Shown: in pieces, positions 1 through 11,834 of the stretch | How the letters are laid out: each line of letters starts with the position of its first letter | Numbering within the stretch: the first letter of the stretch is position 1 | Assembly (NCBI GenBank): GCA_963457665.1 | Contig: OY735212.1 | Span: forward strand, 57,836,038-57,900,037 | Direction: 5' to 3' | DNA from: Thysanoteuthis rhombus | Taxonomy: Eukaryota > Mollusca > Cephalopoda > Oegopsida > Thysanoteuthidae | Length of the DNA: 64,000 nt | Program-made: the position numbers and the translations under genes | Notes under the pieces: model-generated | What the model was told of the DNA's origin: nothing | Databases searched by the model: none | What the model saw: the letters and a program-made list of their open reading frames with translations, nothing else

Positions 1-484
1 GAGTTCACTAATGAAACCAATTTGACTTGTTAGAAGGATGTTTGATGAATAAAAACAACTTGGGCAAACATTCCAGATCAGTCGCAAAAATATTTTAGCT
101 CTATTTTTCATAATGGCAGATTTTTGCAGCAGTGCCTGGGTCAGAATAAAATTCCATCAAATATTGTATATCATTGGAAAAGAAATTTCAATGAGTGATT
201 CCATTCTAAAATTTTATCACCTCTTCCATGAAGTTTCATTGAAATTCATTGAGAACATTCAGAGATATTGTATTGTCATAATGAGAAACTTTTGAAATAA
301 TCTGTGGTTGCAGACAGTTAGATCATAGATCTCATGATGTTGCACAGGTTAGTACTGTTAAATTTGAAATTCAGTGTTTTTGCATTATGATGACATTGAC
401 ACATAGCCAGTATATTGGCAAGAGGAAATCCTGTTCATTTGAAGCAAAAGGATTCCAGTCATTAAGGCTTCAGTGTGCGTTTGT

Positions 485-583
485 GTAAATGTGTATAGAG
501 TATAAGATATTTACATGTGGCTGTATGAGGATGTATGTATAGTCATGGTTCATACAAATATTTGTGGTTATTGTATGTGTGTG

Positions 584-635
<52 letters not shown>

Positions 636-950
636 TGTGTGTGTGTACACTAAAAGAATTGAATTTGAAAGCATGAAAATGTATACCCATGGATATGTTT
701 TTGTATGAATGCAAAAATGCAGTGTATGTGTATAAATGTATATACAGTATGAAATCTATACATGTGGCTGTATGAGGATGCACGTATAGTCATGGTTCAA
801 CAAATATTTCTGGTCAATGCATTTGTGTGCAAATATGAATATATATATATATGTGTGTGTGTTAGTGTACACTATAAGAACTGAATTTGAAAGCATAAAA
901 TGTATACCCATATATATATATTTTTGTATAAATGCAAAAGTAATTGCATA
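485..950 (+). repeat. Two tandem ~240-bp units with AT/GT microsatellites (left arm)
   Basis: Each unit runs GTGTATAAATG..., a CATGTGGCTGTATGAGGATG block, AGTCATGGTTCA, an (AT)n/(GT)n core, then GAATTTGAAAGCAT and TGTATACCCAT. The first unit has the longer AT tract (about 587-632). Confidence 0.75.
587..646. repeat. (AT)n(GT)n microsatellite
   Basis: About 46 bp of AT followed by GT, inside the left palindrome arm. Confidence 0.95.
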
Positions 951-2145
951 TGCTTAAAAATTCATTTGACAAGGGAATAATATGCACGTGGACATGCAAT
1001 ACATGTTTTGGAATGTGACATGTTTTCTTTTGTTCATCCACATATGTATTCAACTCTCAAGTAAGACATTTACAAGGACATGTGCACATTGATATATGTA
1101 TATACCAACACATTGACATTCATAGACACACTTACACTAATCCCCTCAACTGAAAATGATTTGTTCTTTAAAATTGATAGAAGGAAAGTGGAAGCAGCAT
1201 TGTTTGGAAACATTGAAGACAAGTTTGGATGATTCTATTTACTTTTGAGGTGTTTCTTTGGAGCCACTGATGGGGCATATTGATAGTTTCAAAGACCGGT
1301 TCCTTTGGGACAAAAACAACTACAATGGCGGAAAGAGAAAAGATATAAAGGCAAAGAAACCCTCGCTTGCAAACAATACAAAAGAAGAAAAAAAAAACAG
1401 AAACCACTGAAATAAAACTAGTTGAAATTCAGTCTATTTTATATTCATTGAATTCAGTAAAATATGCTTGAAGGCCACAATGGAAAATGGAAAGCAATTC
1501 TGATTGCGATCATTCATTTTTGTTTTATATCAGTTCTCTCTAAGCACCCACTTAAGACTTTCTGGCTACGGCAAAATGTTCAACAAAAATCTAAATACTG
1601 AGATATATTCCCGGTTTGTTTTCTTCAGATTTAAACCTTTGAACTGTTACTTTAGAATTCTATGGTCAATAGTTTTAGCACTTAGGGTTTGTATGAATGT
1701 CTAAATCATACTTTGTATCTGAGCATTCACGACTTCATATTTTTTTGTCTGGAATCTGACATTGATGAATCATTTCTCATTTATGTTACTTAACTTTCAA
1801 GTTTATACAAATAAAAACCATAACATATTTGATGAAATGAATCCAAAATAAAATCCAGAATCCTGAGTTTTATAAATACTTTCATTTGAAGCTCGAAAGC
1901 ATTTAGAGGGTGCATACTATCGCCAATAGCCATGTAACTGTTATAAAATCATTGTGCTGAACCACTATTTTGAAGACATAATTGTGATGAAGTCATTTTT
2001 GTGTTATTACTGGCAACTCATAATAATTTAGTGCAATGGAAGGGTATTGCAATGATATCATCACAGTGATGTTGACATTATGCTCACCATGAATTTTTAT
2101 GAATTTTTTGGATTGATGCTTGCCCCATTCCAGATCTGAAATAAT

Positions 2146-4424
2146 GAAAAGCCTCAGAATTATCCTGTATCGCAATGTTAAGAAAATCAAAATAATTCCT
2201 TGTTAATTCTGCCCCAAATTTATCAGATTGTTCCTTGGTCCATGGCCCAACTTTCCACCATATGTCATTGAAATTCATTGAGAACTTTTGGAGATGGCCA
2301 AAGAAGCAAACATATTTGAATTCATAACCTCTGTCAAAAATTGTTGGCAGAAGTAGCAAGTTATGTTTTACATATGCTATATGTACCAAACAACCCATTG
2401 TCTAATTACAAAACAACCATCTGTCTAATTATTTTGATAGAATTGTGTTTCCATCTCCAAATTCAAATCTTGATTAACATAAGTAAAAAATAACCATGAA
2501 TTCAAACACATCAAATTAAATCATTGTTGGGAAAAATTAAGTGTATAAAGATTTTTTTTCTTCTGTGGAATCTTAAGAATAAATGGAGAATAGATACTGA
2601 TAATGGCCATTCAGAGAGGAAATGGTTTTCTTGCAGAATTAATTTCAATTCCGTTGAGTGAAATACGTTTTATCATCAATTAGAGACCCACAACCAAAAC
2701 TGTCAAACTAGGTTGGTCTGGTTGGCTATGGGTGTGTGTATCGTGCGTACAAGCCAGAGCTAGAGGGCTGAAATTTTCAACATCTACTCTTCATTATGTT
2801 GGGGAAAAAAACATTTTTATTGTTTTTTTTTCAACCCCCCAACAGATTTTTAGTTGGGGGGTTCAATTTACAAAGTAAGTTCATACTAAATGGTCATTAG
2901 ATGGTACCCATTTTTCTGAAAATTGAAATTTTTCAGTGATCCAAAAAAAGGTGAGAAAAGTAACTTATTTGTTGCTCACCCCCTTTTTCCAGTTGATCGT
3001 CCCCAACCCAGCATGCTGGCAAAGGACGTTGGAGACACTTTCTATCGAGTGACCAATCAGATCTATTTTTGTTTCATCGTTACAAAGTTCGAATCAAATA
3101 AATAATGCTTATTATAAAGGGTACCTTATGTAGCACAGACATGTCTTCAAATTTGCTAGTGTAATGAGTGTGTTCCTCACTGTGGGTCTAATTGCTCTGG
3201 TTTTGTCCCAAATTCACACAAGCTTTGTAAATAACCAGTTAATATTCTTTCTGAATTTTCTTCTATTTCAATACTTGGATGTAAATTGTTTGTTTTTTTA
3301 GCAATCCATCAAATTCATTTTCAGATAAGGATTTGAATATAAAAAGAAGTATCAAAATGAATGTTTCCAACTCAAATTTGATTTTTTCCCTGCTAAAACT
3401 GCTTTGAAAATATGCTAAATTTTTTCTGCTTTTGGCTAATTTTATGGCCAAATATTTTTATACTCATTTAAAGCCCAGTTATCAACCACATACTAAGACT
3501 CCAGATCAAATAATTATTAAAAAATGTACATTTCACAAATAAAAAAATTATAAAAATTCAGGATAAATATTTTTTTATATGTAATTTGATTTGCTTTGAC
3601 TGAGAATGGCTAAAAACAGCTACATTTTTCCAATTTCTAGCTAGCTTCATGGCTAAAAATAGTATTCATGTTTTGAATTACCCCTAAAATAATATTAGAT
3701 TGGATTCTAAGCGTCATTTTTCATAATAGTTGATTTTTGCTAAAAAAACAATTCTTCATGGGCATATTGTATATTGTTGGAAGGGGAATTTTGTGTTCAG
3801 TAGGTTTGCAAAGGAACCATATGCCTTACAGCAAGTCATTCCAAGTTATTCTCAATCAAAGGTCATAAACACTTGTTTTAGAATGAAAACTTTATGGACT
3901 GAAATCTATAACAGGGAATGTAATTGCTGATGGGCCCACTCTGAAATTTAATCACCCCTTTCATTGTCTATTGCCAACCCCTCCACAAAATTTAATTGCA
4001 ATTCATTGGGGAATTTCAGAGATATCATGTGGACAGATAGAGAAGTTTTGGAGCTATTGTGTGATGAACACAGCGAGGATATGGGGAGGTGATTGCGCAT
4101 GGATCCAATCCACAATTTCCTACCTTCTCTTGGAGCCTATTGCCGACACTTCCACAAAATTTCACTGATATTGAGTCAGAACTTTGCGGGACATCTGGTT
4201 GAAAGATAGGCCAGGGGCTAAGGAACAGTTGACTAAATTTGGGGGCAGATTCAGGAATCTTCTTGATTTGTTAACATTATGAAACAGGACAATTTCTAAG
4301 CTTTTAGTTTGTAATAAAACAATAATGACATTGTCATAATGGAAGTATATTGCTATGACATCATCATCACAGTGACAGTGACGCGTGCTCTCTTAGTGCT
4401 TTTTAGTGTTTGTAAAATTCAGGA
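2146..4424. repeat. Spacer of the inverted repeat, with diverged inverted and direct homology
   Basis: The spacer is not unique. Parts of 2146-2400 match 4170-4424 in inverted orientation at much lower similarity (both spell a GG.C.AAGGAACA..TGA.AAATTTGGGGC-like line), and 3710-4040 resembles 70-290 in direct orientation. A family A MITE sits at 2683-3060. So an older repeat lies beneath the recent palindrome. Confidence 0.6.
2683..3060 (-). mobile_element. Family A MITE-like element, copy 1
   Basis: Eight dispersed copies share the order GTTAGTCACTCAATAGAAAC, GGCAGTATGC, GGTGATCAATTGA, CTTTTGTTGGGCAGTGATCA, AATTTAGCATAAACTTA, TTGCAAATTGAACCCCC, TTTCAGCCCTCTAGCTC and ATAGCCAG, ending near TTTGACAGTTT. 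The ends are imperfectly inverted (AGAAACTGTCA versus TGACAGTTTC). This copy is reversed and lies in the palindrome spacer. Confidence 0.7.
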
Positions 4425-5697
4425 TTCTAGTTCTTGAATGGTGCAAGCATCAATCCAAAAATTCATAAAAATTCATGGTGTGCATTATGTCAACATCACT
4501 GTGATGATATCATTGCAATACCCTTCCATTGCACTAAATTATTATGAGTTGTCAGTTATAACACAAAGATGACTTCATCACAATTATGTCTTCAAAATGG
4601 TGGTTCAGCACAATGATTTTATAACAGTTACATGGTTATTGGCGATAGTATGCACCCTCTAAATGCTTTTGAGCTTCAAATGAAAGTATTTATGAAACTC
4701 AGGATTCTGGATTTTATTTTGGATTCATTTCATCATATATGTTATGGTTTTTATTTGTATAGACTTGAAAGTTAAGTAACATAAATGAGAAATGATTCAT
4801 CAATGTCAGATTCCAGACAAAAAAATATGAAGTCGTGAATGCTCAGATACAAAGTATGATTTAGACATTCATACAAACCCTAAGTGCTAAAACTATTGAC
4901 CATAGAATTCTAAAGTAACAGTTCAAAGGTTTAAATCTGAAGAAAACAAACCGGGAATATATCTCAGTATTTAGATTTTTGTTGAACATTCTGCCGTAGC
5001 CAGAAAGTCTTAAGTGGGTGCTTAGAGAGAACTGATATAAAACAAAAATGAATGATCGCAATCAGAATTGCTTTCCATTTTCCATTGTGGCCTTCAAGCA
5101 TATTTTACTGAATTCAATGAATATAAAATAGACTGAATTTCAACTAGTTTTATTTCAGTGGTTTCTGTTCTTTTTTTTTCTTCTTTTGTATTGTTTGCAA
5201 GCGAGGGTTTCTTTGCCTTTATATCTTTTCTCTTTCTGCCATTGTAGTTGTTTTTGTCCCAAAGGAACCGGTCTTTGAAACTATCAATATGCCCCATCAG
5301 TGGCTCCAAAGAAACACCTCAAAAGTAAATAGAATCATCCAAACTTGTCTTCAATGTTTCCAAACAATGCTGCTTCCACTTTCCTTCTATCAATTTTAAA
5401 GAACAAATCATTTTCAGTTGAGGGGATTAGTGTAAGTGTGTCTATGAATGTCAATGTGTTGGTATATACATATATTAATGTGCACATGTCCTTGTAAATG
5501 TCTTACTTGAGAGTTGAATACATATGTGGATGTACAAAAGAAAACATGTCACATTCCAAAACATGTATTGCATGTCCAGGTGCATATTATTCCCTTGTCA
5601 AATGAATTTTTAAGCATATGCAATTACTTTTGCATTCATACAAAAATATATCCATGGTTATACATTTTCATGCTTTCAAATTCAGTTTTTTTAGTGT

Positions 5698-5731
<34 letters not shown>

Positions 5732-5934
5732 TCATATTTGCACACAAATGCAATGACCAGAAATATTTGTTGAACCATGACTATACGTGCATCCTCATAC
5801 AGCCTCATGTAAATATTTCATACTATACATACATTTATACACATACACTGCATTTTTGCACTTATACAAAAACATATCCATGGGTATACATTTTCATGCT
5901 TTCAAATTCAGGTCTTTTAGTGTACATACACACA

Positions 5935-5972
<38 letters not shown>

Positions 5973-6235
5973 CACACACATACAATAACTACAAATATTT
6001 GTATGAACCATGACTATACGTACATCCTCATACAGCCACATGTAAATATCTTATACTGTATACACATTTATACACACACGCACAATGAAGCCTTAATGAC
6101 TGGAATCCTCTTGCTTCAAATGAACAGGATTTCTTCTTGCCAATATACTGGCTATGTGTCAATGTCATCTTAATTCAAAATCACTGAAATTTAAACCCAA
6201 CAGTACCAACTTGTCCAACATCAAGAGATCAGAGA
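4425..6235 (-). repeat. Right arm of long inverted repeat
   Basis: Reverse complement of 325-2145. A one-base length change in an A-run and a G/A change distinguish the arms in the segment 5094-5309 versus 1254-1430. The open frames in both arms have no recognisable family and are probably not genes. Confidence 0.9.
5640..6085 (-). repeat. Two tandem ~240-bp units with AT/CA microsatellites (right arm)
   Basis: Inverted counterparts of the units at 485-950, with AT tracts near 5711-5731 and 5939-5970 of different length from the left arm. Confidence 0.75.
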
Positions 6236-7267
6236 ATGGCTTATAGATGAGCAGAAAACATTCAATCTTTTAATCATGTTTTCGTCCACTCTGGAACTGG
6301 CATTACCATTCCAATGAATGGTGGCTTGAAATTGACTTTAAAAGAAAAAAGAAAGAAAAGGTAAATACTTTCATCAAAGAAGCTGTGAACAAAGTCTTTG
6401 ATGTTTGGTGTGTTCTTTAAAAGCATATTGAAGTTTCTAACAACTTTCCAATCAGATTCACCAAATCCGTTTCTCCAACAAATAACAGACAACATTGAGA
6501 GAAAATTAGGAGTAGAACAAAGAAGATCTTGGTTTCAAATGTAAATAAGATTCATCATTGTTTCTTTTTTTTCAAAAAGGTGTCCACACATCTCTACAAG
6601 ATGCTTTTCGATCAGTTGGCGTGACTTCCGCAAAAAGTATAACATTTATTCCGATCAATTTTTTTTACCAGCTGCTGCTGCCATAATAGAATATCCATGG
6701 TCCACATAGATGCCAAGAATGGCCATCCAATCTTTATAGAAAATAATATTTGCAGAATATTCCTACATCCCAATATTTAATAAGCATGAAAATCAATTCA
6801 CTCAAAAAGAGACTACTTGATCCTCTTCCTACTACAACCACAGATGGTTGACGCAATGTTGAACTTATGGTTGTTGTTTCAGAGAACTATGCTGATATGA
6901 TCTGCTTGTGTAGAGTAATTGTTGAAAACATTCACTTGATTTAGTATGGCACAAGGCTGAATGGGATGAGACAGAAATAGGATGATTGTGTTGTGACATT
7001 TTTATAAATATACAATCATTTAACTAAACCAAGAAAAATCTTAAAACAAAACAAAAACAAACAAACAAAACAAACATGAATCAAACTTGCAATGATAAAA
7101 GTTAATTATTTTATCCAAGATACAATTGCGAATTCAAACATTTCCTGCTATCCAATCACTGAAGTATCTTTATAATAATATTAATTACTAAAACCTCTGT
7201 AAAGGGACACTGAGGAATTTCCAGTGAAAAAATATAAAGAAGCTGATTTATTTATCTGTACCTGGCA
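6236..7267. other. No gene or known repeat seen
   Basis: AT-rich sequence between the palindrome and family B copy 1; short open frames only, with A-rich runs near 7040-7080. Confidence 0.5.
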
Positions 7268-7755
7268 CGAGTAAATCCTTATAGCCCATGTATGTATCAG
7301 AATTAATAATCATCATCATTCTTTTAACGTCTGTCGTTGGACATAGACTTTCCCCAGGATTTGCCACAATTCTCTATCATGGGCATCGCAGAGCCAGTAT
7401 TTCCTGAATCTGTTCAGTTCATCTCTCCATCTTATGTTCTGTCGGCCTCAGTTTCTTATGTGATCTCTGAATCATTAAAAAATCCTTGTTCTAAAATTAT
7501 CTAAAAAAATACCAGCACAAGATTTGGGCATGGTTGGTCCCAAATAATCACAGAGATCTAAAACAAAAGCACTTTATTTTTTTTTTCTTCAAATGTTGGT
7601 ACATACTAGCGTACTCATACAACTTTTCAAAGTTTTAGTCCCACAAATAAGACCAGGAACGCCTGGAGACACACACAGATTAGCAAAGAGTTTGAAATAC
7701 ATAGCTGACTTGGTTGATGGGTTGGGATGGCCATTTGTGGGGCTACAGTGATTTG
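7268..7755 (+). mobile_element. Family B MITE, copy 1, with nested RTE fragment
   Basis: Family B copies are about 330-400 bp and start AATTGAATCACTGTAGCC-like and end GGCTACAGTGATTCAATT, i.e. inverted termini of about 18 bp. The interior carries ACCAGCACAAGATTTGGGCAT, AAAAGCACTTTTTT, CCCCAAAAATGTGACCAGGA and GGCCATTTGTGGGGCTACAG. This copy is split by an RTE 3' fragment at 7309-7468, so it predates that insertion. Confidence 0.75.
7309..7468 (-). mobile_element. RTE-like retrotransposon 3' fragment 1
   Basis: Reverse-strand match to the 3' end of the element at 55699-56278: ATCATCATC tail, CTTTTAACGTCTGTC, GGACATAGAC, CCAGGATTTGCCACA, GGGCATCGCAGAGCCAGTA. Nested in family B copy 1. Confidence 0.75.
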
Positions 7756-9613
7756 TTTTCTGTAATCCAGGAACAATTCAATTATTTACAGATTTGAATA
7801 GTGGTTTATCCAAATGGATTTATATATTAATTTTCAAAAATTTCATGAAAAATATTTCTCTAATGCTTTGTGATTCTTCAACTTTCATTTAGAAGTATCC
7901 CAAAGTTGGCCCCTATTTCATTCACACCCAGAACAACTGTTCCGTTTCTTCTACAATCAAACCAACACCCTTTCCTCTACCCAAACAGCTACTATTTTTG
8001 GCTACCGTTTTCTGCATCAACAACAAAATGTAACTCATTTATTCTCAAAATTTTCACATCCACATTGTCTACTTGATACTACCATATTTAATACATAGGA
8101 GAATCAAACATACTATTTGAGATTAGTGAAAGTCAAGAGACCAGATAACTGAATGCATTTAATATCACCCTCAATCAATTGAAAACACCTTTTCCATTGA
8201 AAAGATACAGTCATTAAAATATACCTGGGAGGAGAAAAAAAAAAAAGAAAAGAAGAAAAAACAACAACAACCCTTGTCGATAAATGCTCTTGGGATTATT
8301 AGAAGGAAAAAGAATAAATCAAAACAAAATCAACCACCTTTGGTTTGTAAATAAAATAAAATATTGATTAGCGATAAGTAGGCTTTTAAGAGTTACATCT
8401 ATGAAAAGAATCACATGATTACCATAATAATGATCTACACAGCAGCTGTCATCTGCTTTGAAAGAATGCCAGTGACCTAATCAATAGGACATTGGTAAAT
8501 AGTAGAAATGAAACAGTTTTAATTATGTACACTAACTAGGAAAAAATTTCCTCACATATTATTGAAGATTTATTCAGAATTTTCCAGATAATCAGAAAAT
8601 TCTGCCTTCCTAGAAGATGAGCTCTACAGTACTAAACCATTGCTACAGCAGGCTATAAGCAACTTAGCACTTGAAGAATCAGTTGATCCCCGCATGAAAC
8701 CATTAAACTAGACAATAAATAGACCATCACGTAATTTGCATTTCTAAAATAAATACCAGCACAAATATTATCCGCAAATTAATCTTGCAGACCATAATAA
8801 ACTGTTCAGTTTTTAAAAAAATGTCAGATTTGTTAAATTTGGCCAAACTTTAAAAAAATAATATTCAACTTCACTTTGTAATGAAGTAGATTATATTTCT
8901 AATAAAACAAGTTTCATCCAATGACTTTTTTTTTTATACCTCACAGCATCAGTGATATCATTACAATGTTTAGACCCGAGACTGTCCAATCACCCTTTAA
9001 AACAGCTGGAGTTGAGTTGAAAAAAAGTATGTATTTATCAAGTTTAGCTTAGTAAGGCACAAAACCAAATACATGTAAGATTGTGTTATGCTAATTTTCC
9101 AAATGTGAAAGGCTTTCCCTTTTCGAATATCAGCTCACTGGTATGGGCAGTAAATTTACACATTTCAGCACTGACGTAGACCCTGAAAATGTCAGAAGCA
9201 AAGAAAAAAAAAAAAAAGAAAAGAAAAAGAAGAAAAAACCGTGATCGAATGATAATTGGGCTGCTTTATCTACCACCAAGAGGACTTGACAATAGAACAA
9301 GTGTGAAATGCATTTATAGGAAAGGTTTAAAAAATATGGATTTTTTTTCTTATTTGAACATGAAATTTATGGCTCATGCCTTTTCAAAGAACATTTGAAA
9401 GTATAACTAATCACTATGAAGATGGGTTGGGAGAATAAACTGATGAATATTCATTGAGAACATAAAAAACATCCACTTATCTTGTGGGGGAGGGGAACAA
9501 AAAACAAACAAACAAACAAAACAAAACATGAACAATTATTCAAACATTCATTATTAGGCTACTATACAACAATGGATGTGGATCTCTTGTGTCTAAAATT
9601 GCCTTATATGTGT

Positions 9614-9616
<3 letters not shown>
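7756..9616. other. No gene seen
   Basis: AT-rich; purine tracts at about 8230-8260 and 9200-9237 produce spurious lysine-rich frames. Confidence 0.5.

Positions 9617-9672
<56 letters not shown>
9617..9672. repeat. (AT)n(AC)n microsatellite
   Basis: About 40 bp of AT then about 16 bp of AC. Confidence 0.95.
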
Positions 9673-9673
<1 letters not shown>

Positions 9674-10084
9674 ATTCAATTACTGAAATTAATAAGATTT
9701 CAATTGTAAATTAATGAATGTTGGACCGTGTAGAAATTACCTCTAAGAATAATATATTACATTTCGATTCATATGATATTTTAGAAAATAAAAGGTAGCC
9801 TTAAATCAATATTGCATTATGAGGTGGTTGAAAAGCATGAAAAAGAAAGAGAATTCAGCAGCTTATGATTTAATTATGCCATATCATCATAATGTAGAAT
9901 CTGATAACAGAGGGTAAACACAGCATAACAGTAAATAAAGATAAAAACATATCTGTGATGTATTCAGACATAGTCATGACTAACAACAATCAAAAGATGA
10001 AGAGACAGAATAATTACACTTTAAACACAAATGAAGAGGCATCCCAAATTCCCTGGTCCTGAGTGCAATATTCGTACTTTACAT
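9673..10084. other. No gene seen
   Basis: AT-rich intergenic DNA between the AT/AC microsatellite and family B copy 2; nothing recognised. Confidence 0.5.
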
Positions 10085-10413
10085 AAATGAATCAACATAG
10101 CCTACATGTGTATCAGGGATACCTAAAAAAATGTATAATCAAAAATTATCTATAATGGAATACCAGCACAAGATTTAGGAATTGTTGAAAATGATTGTAG
10201 AGAATCCTCAAAGCAGTTTTTAGGGGAAAAAAAAACAATCCACAAACGTATTTTTAGGTGATGTCTAGTGGTGTACTGCAAATTTCTGAGGCTGTAATCC
10301 CAAAAATGTGACCAGGAGAACCTGAAGACATGTACACACATAGATGAGCTAAGACAGAAGAATCTGGCTGGTTGATCGTGTGGGGAATTCATTAGGGCTA
10401 CAGTGATTCAATT
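10085..10413 (+). mobile_element. Family B MITE, copy 2
   Basis: AATGAATCAACATAGCC at one end, ACCAGCACAAGATTTAGG, CCCAAAAATGTGACCAGGAG, and GGGCTACAGTGATTCAATTATT at the other. Confidence 0.75.
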
Positions 10414-11690
10414 ATTTTCAAGAAAAATCCTTTATTTTCAGAGAAAAGAGATGAAGAAAGAACAAAAAACAAGAAAAACTTATTTTGAAGGTTTAGTTTA
10501 TTGCAATCTTTTGTATAATATATATTCTTTAACCAGCATGCACTAAGTCAGCATATATGTTGAATGGATGATTACAAAAATAAAATGAAAGAAAAAATAA
10601 ACATAAATAAATATATTACAAGTCTTTTTGTTACTTTTTGCTGTAATGCTCCTATTAGAAGCTATTGAGTAAAATGTAGGAACAAAAAAACGTTTTTTTT
10701 TCAATTAAAGGAAAAACAAAACAAACAAAAAAAAAACCCAAACCCCAGACAAATCTTTTGTTCAAAATTGAAACAAAAGCAAATTTATCATTTTTTGCTA
10801 ATTGTTCTCAAACATTTGTTAAAAAAAAAGAAGAAAAAAAAACCCCAAGCAGATTTTACCCTTCTTGCCAATGCAAAAGATTTAAAACGTGTGGAAATTA
10901 AATTTTAGAAGCTGTTAAAGTCTTTTCTTGGTCAAAAGTTCAGCATTTTCCAAGGTAACTATGATTTTTACTTGCTTCTTATCCAGCCATCTCTTTCAAG
11001 AGGGACTTAAAATAGCTAAACAATGAATTTTTGTTTCTCACAAAAGCAGAAAAATATTGTTTAGCTCATTGCATTGTTGCCCAAGTCGAACTTCAAGCCC
11101 GTTTCTTCTGGAATCAACAAGAAACGTGTTGATAACAAGGCACATCTTGCTTGAGAATATTTAATTAACACACAAAATCATAAAGAACAACTAGGCAGTT
11201 TTGAATTTCTATGTAGATGCCTACGGAGGCAGAAAATGTCTTTTTCAGAGGAAAAAGTATGGACGGATTTTTCAAACATTTGTCCAGCAATTATAATAGG
11301 ACTACAAGGCACAGTAGCAAATATCATTGTAACAGAAAATTCATGACTGAAAATTACAGTATTTCCTTGTTTCAAACATGCTAGTCATCCCTAGTTTGAT
11401 TCCAAAAATAATAAACAAAATCATTCTATAACAAAAAAATTGCCAACATTTTAAAGGTCAAAAGTTATATCAGTCATGGATCTGATCCAAAACCTTTGAG
11501 AAATATTTTGACAGTAAACGAATGTTCTCTATATAATACAGAAATAATTATAGAATTATTTACAAAATGAACAATGTTCATTGCTCTGAAATCACAAAAA
11601 TTTGCAGGTTAATACGCTCACTGTATGTAGATAAACAGTGAATGAAGAAGGAAAATCAACAACATACCCAGTCACTAATTCTAAACTCAC
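10414..11690. other. No gene seen
   Basis: A-rich intergenic DNA with several short homopolymers (about 10680-10840); nothing recognised. Confidence 0.5.
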
Positions 11691-11834
11691 AATTGTGATT
11701 TGAAAAGCATGCAGCCTGTAAGATTTGACTCGACCACTTAACTCAGTCGGTTCCTCTTCTGGATAAGAATAAGATCTTTCTATTATATTTTTTAATTCTT
11801 TAAAACATTCAACTGAATTGTTATAAGGAGCAAA
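11691..11834 (-). CDS. Candidate orphan exon, unknown protein
   Basis: A 144-nt open segment, 48 codons, phase 0 at both ends, between an acceptor-like TTTCTGCACAG and a donor GTGAGT on the minus strand. It encodes a mixed, protein-like composition (for example CFKELKNIIERSYSYPEEEP and ELSGRVKSYR), unlike the low-complexity frames around it. I recognise no family and saw no partner exon. It could be a lone exon of an unrecognised gene, a pseudogene piece or chance. Confidence 0.25.

Larger units (their letters stand above)
325..2145 (+). repeat. Left arm of long inverted repeat
   Basis: This arm reads nearly identically, reverse-complemented, in 4425-6235. Colinear landmarks include GCCAGTATATTGGCAAGA, a 66-codon open frame (1504-1704 here, 4861-5061 there) with one residue changed, and the block 2041-2132. 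Over the blocks I compared the arms differ at roughly one to two per cent plus microsatellite length. The outer border is near GATGTTG and the inner border near GGATTGATGCTTGC. No terminal motif of a known element was recognised. Confidence 0.9.

Noticed and set aside
1504..1704. 66-codon open frame duplicated in both palindrome arms (also 4861-5061)
   Set aside because: The similarity of the two copies follows from the inverted duplication of DNA, not from protein selection; no domain is recognisable.
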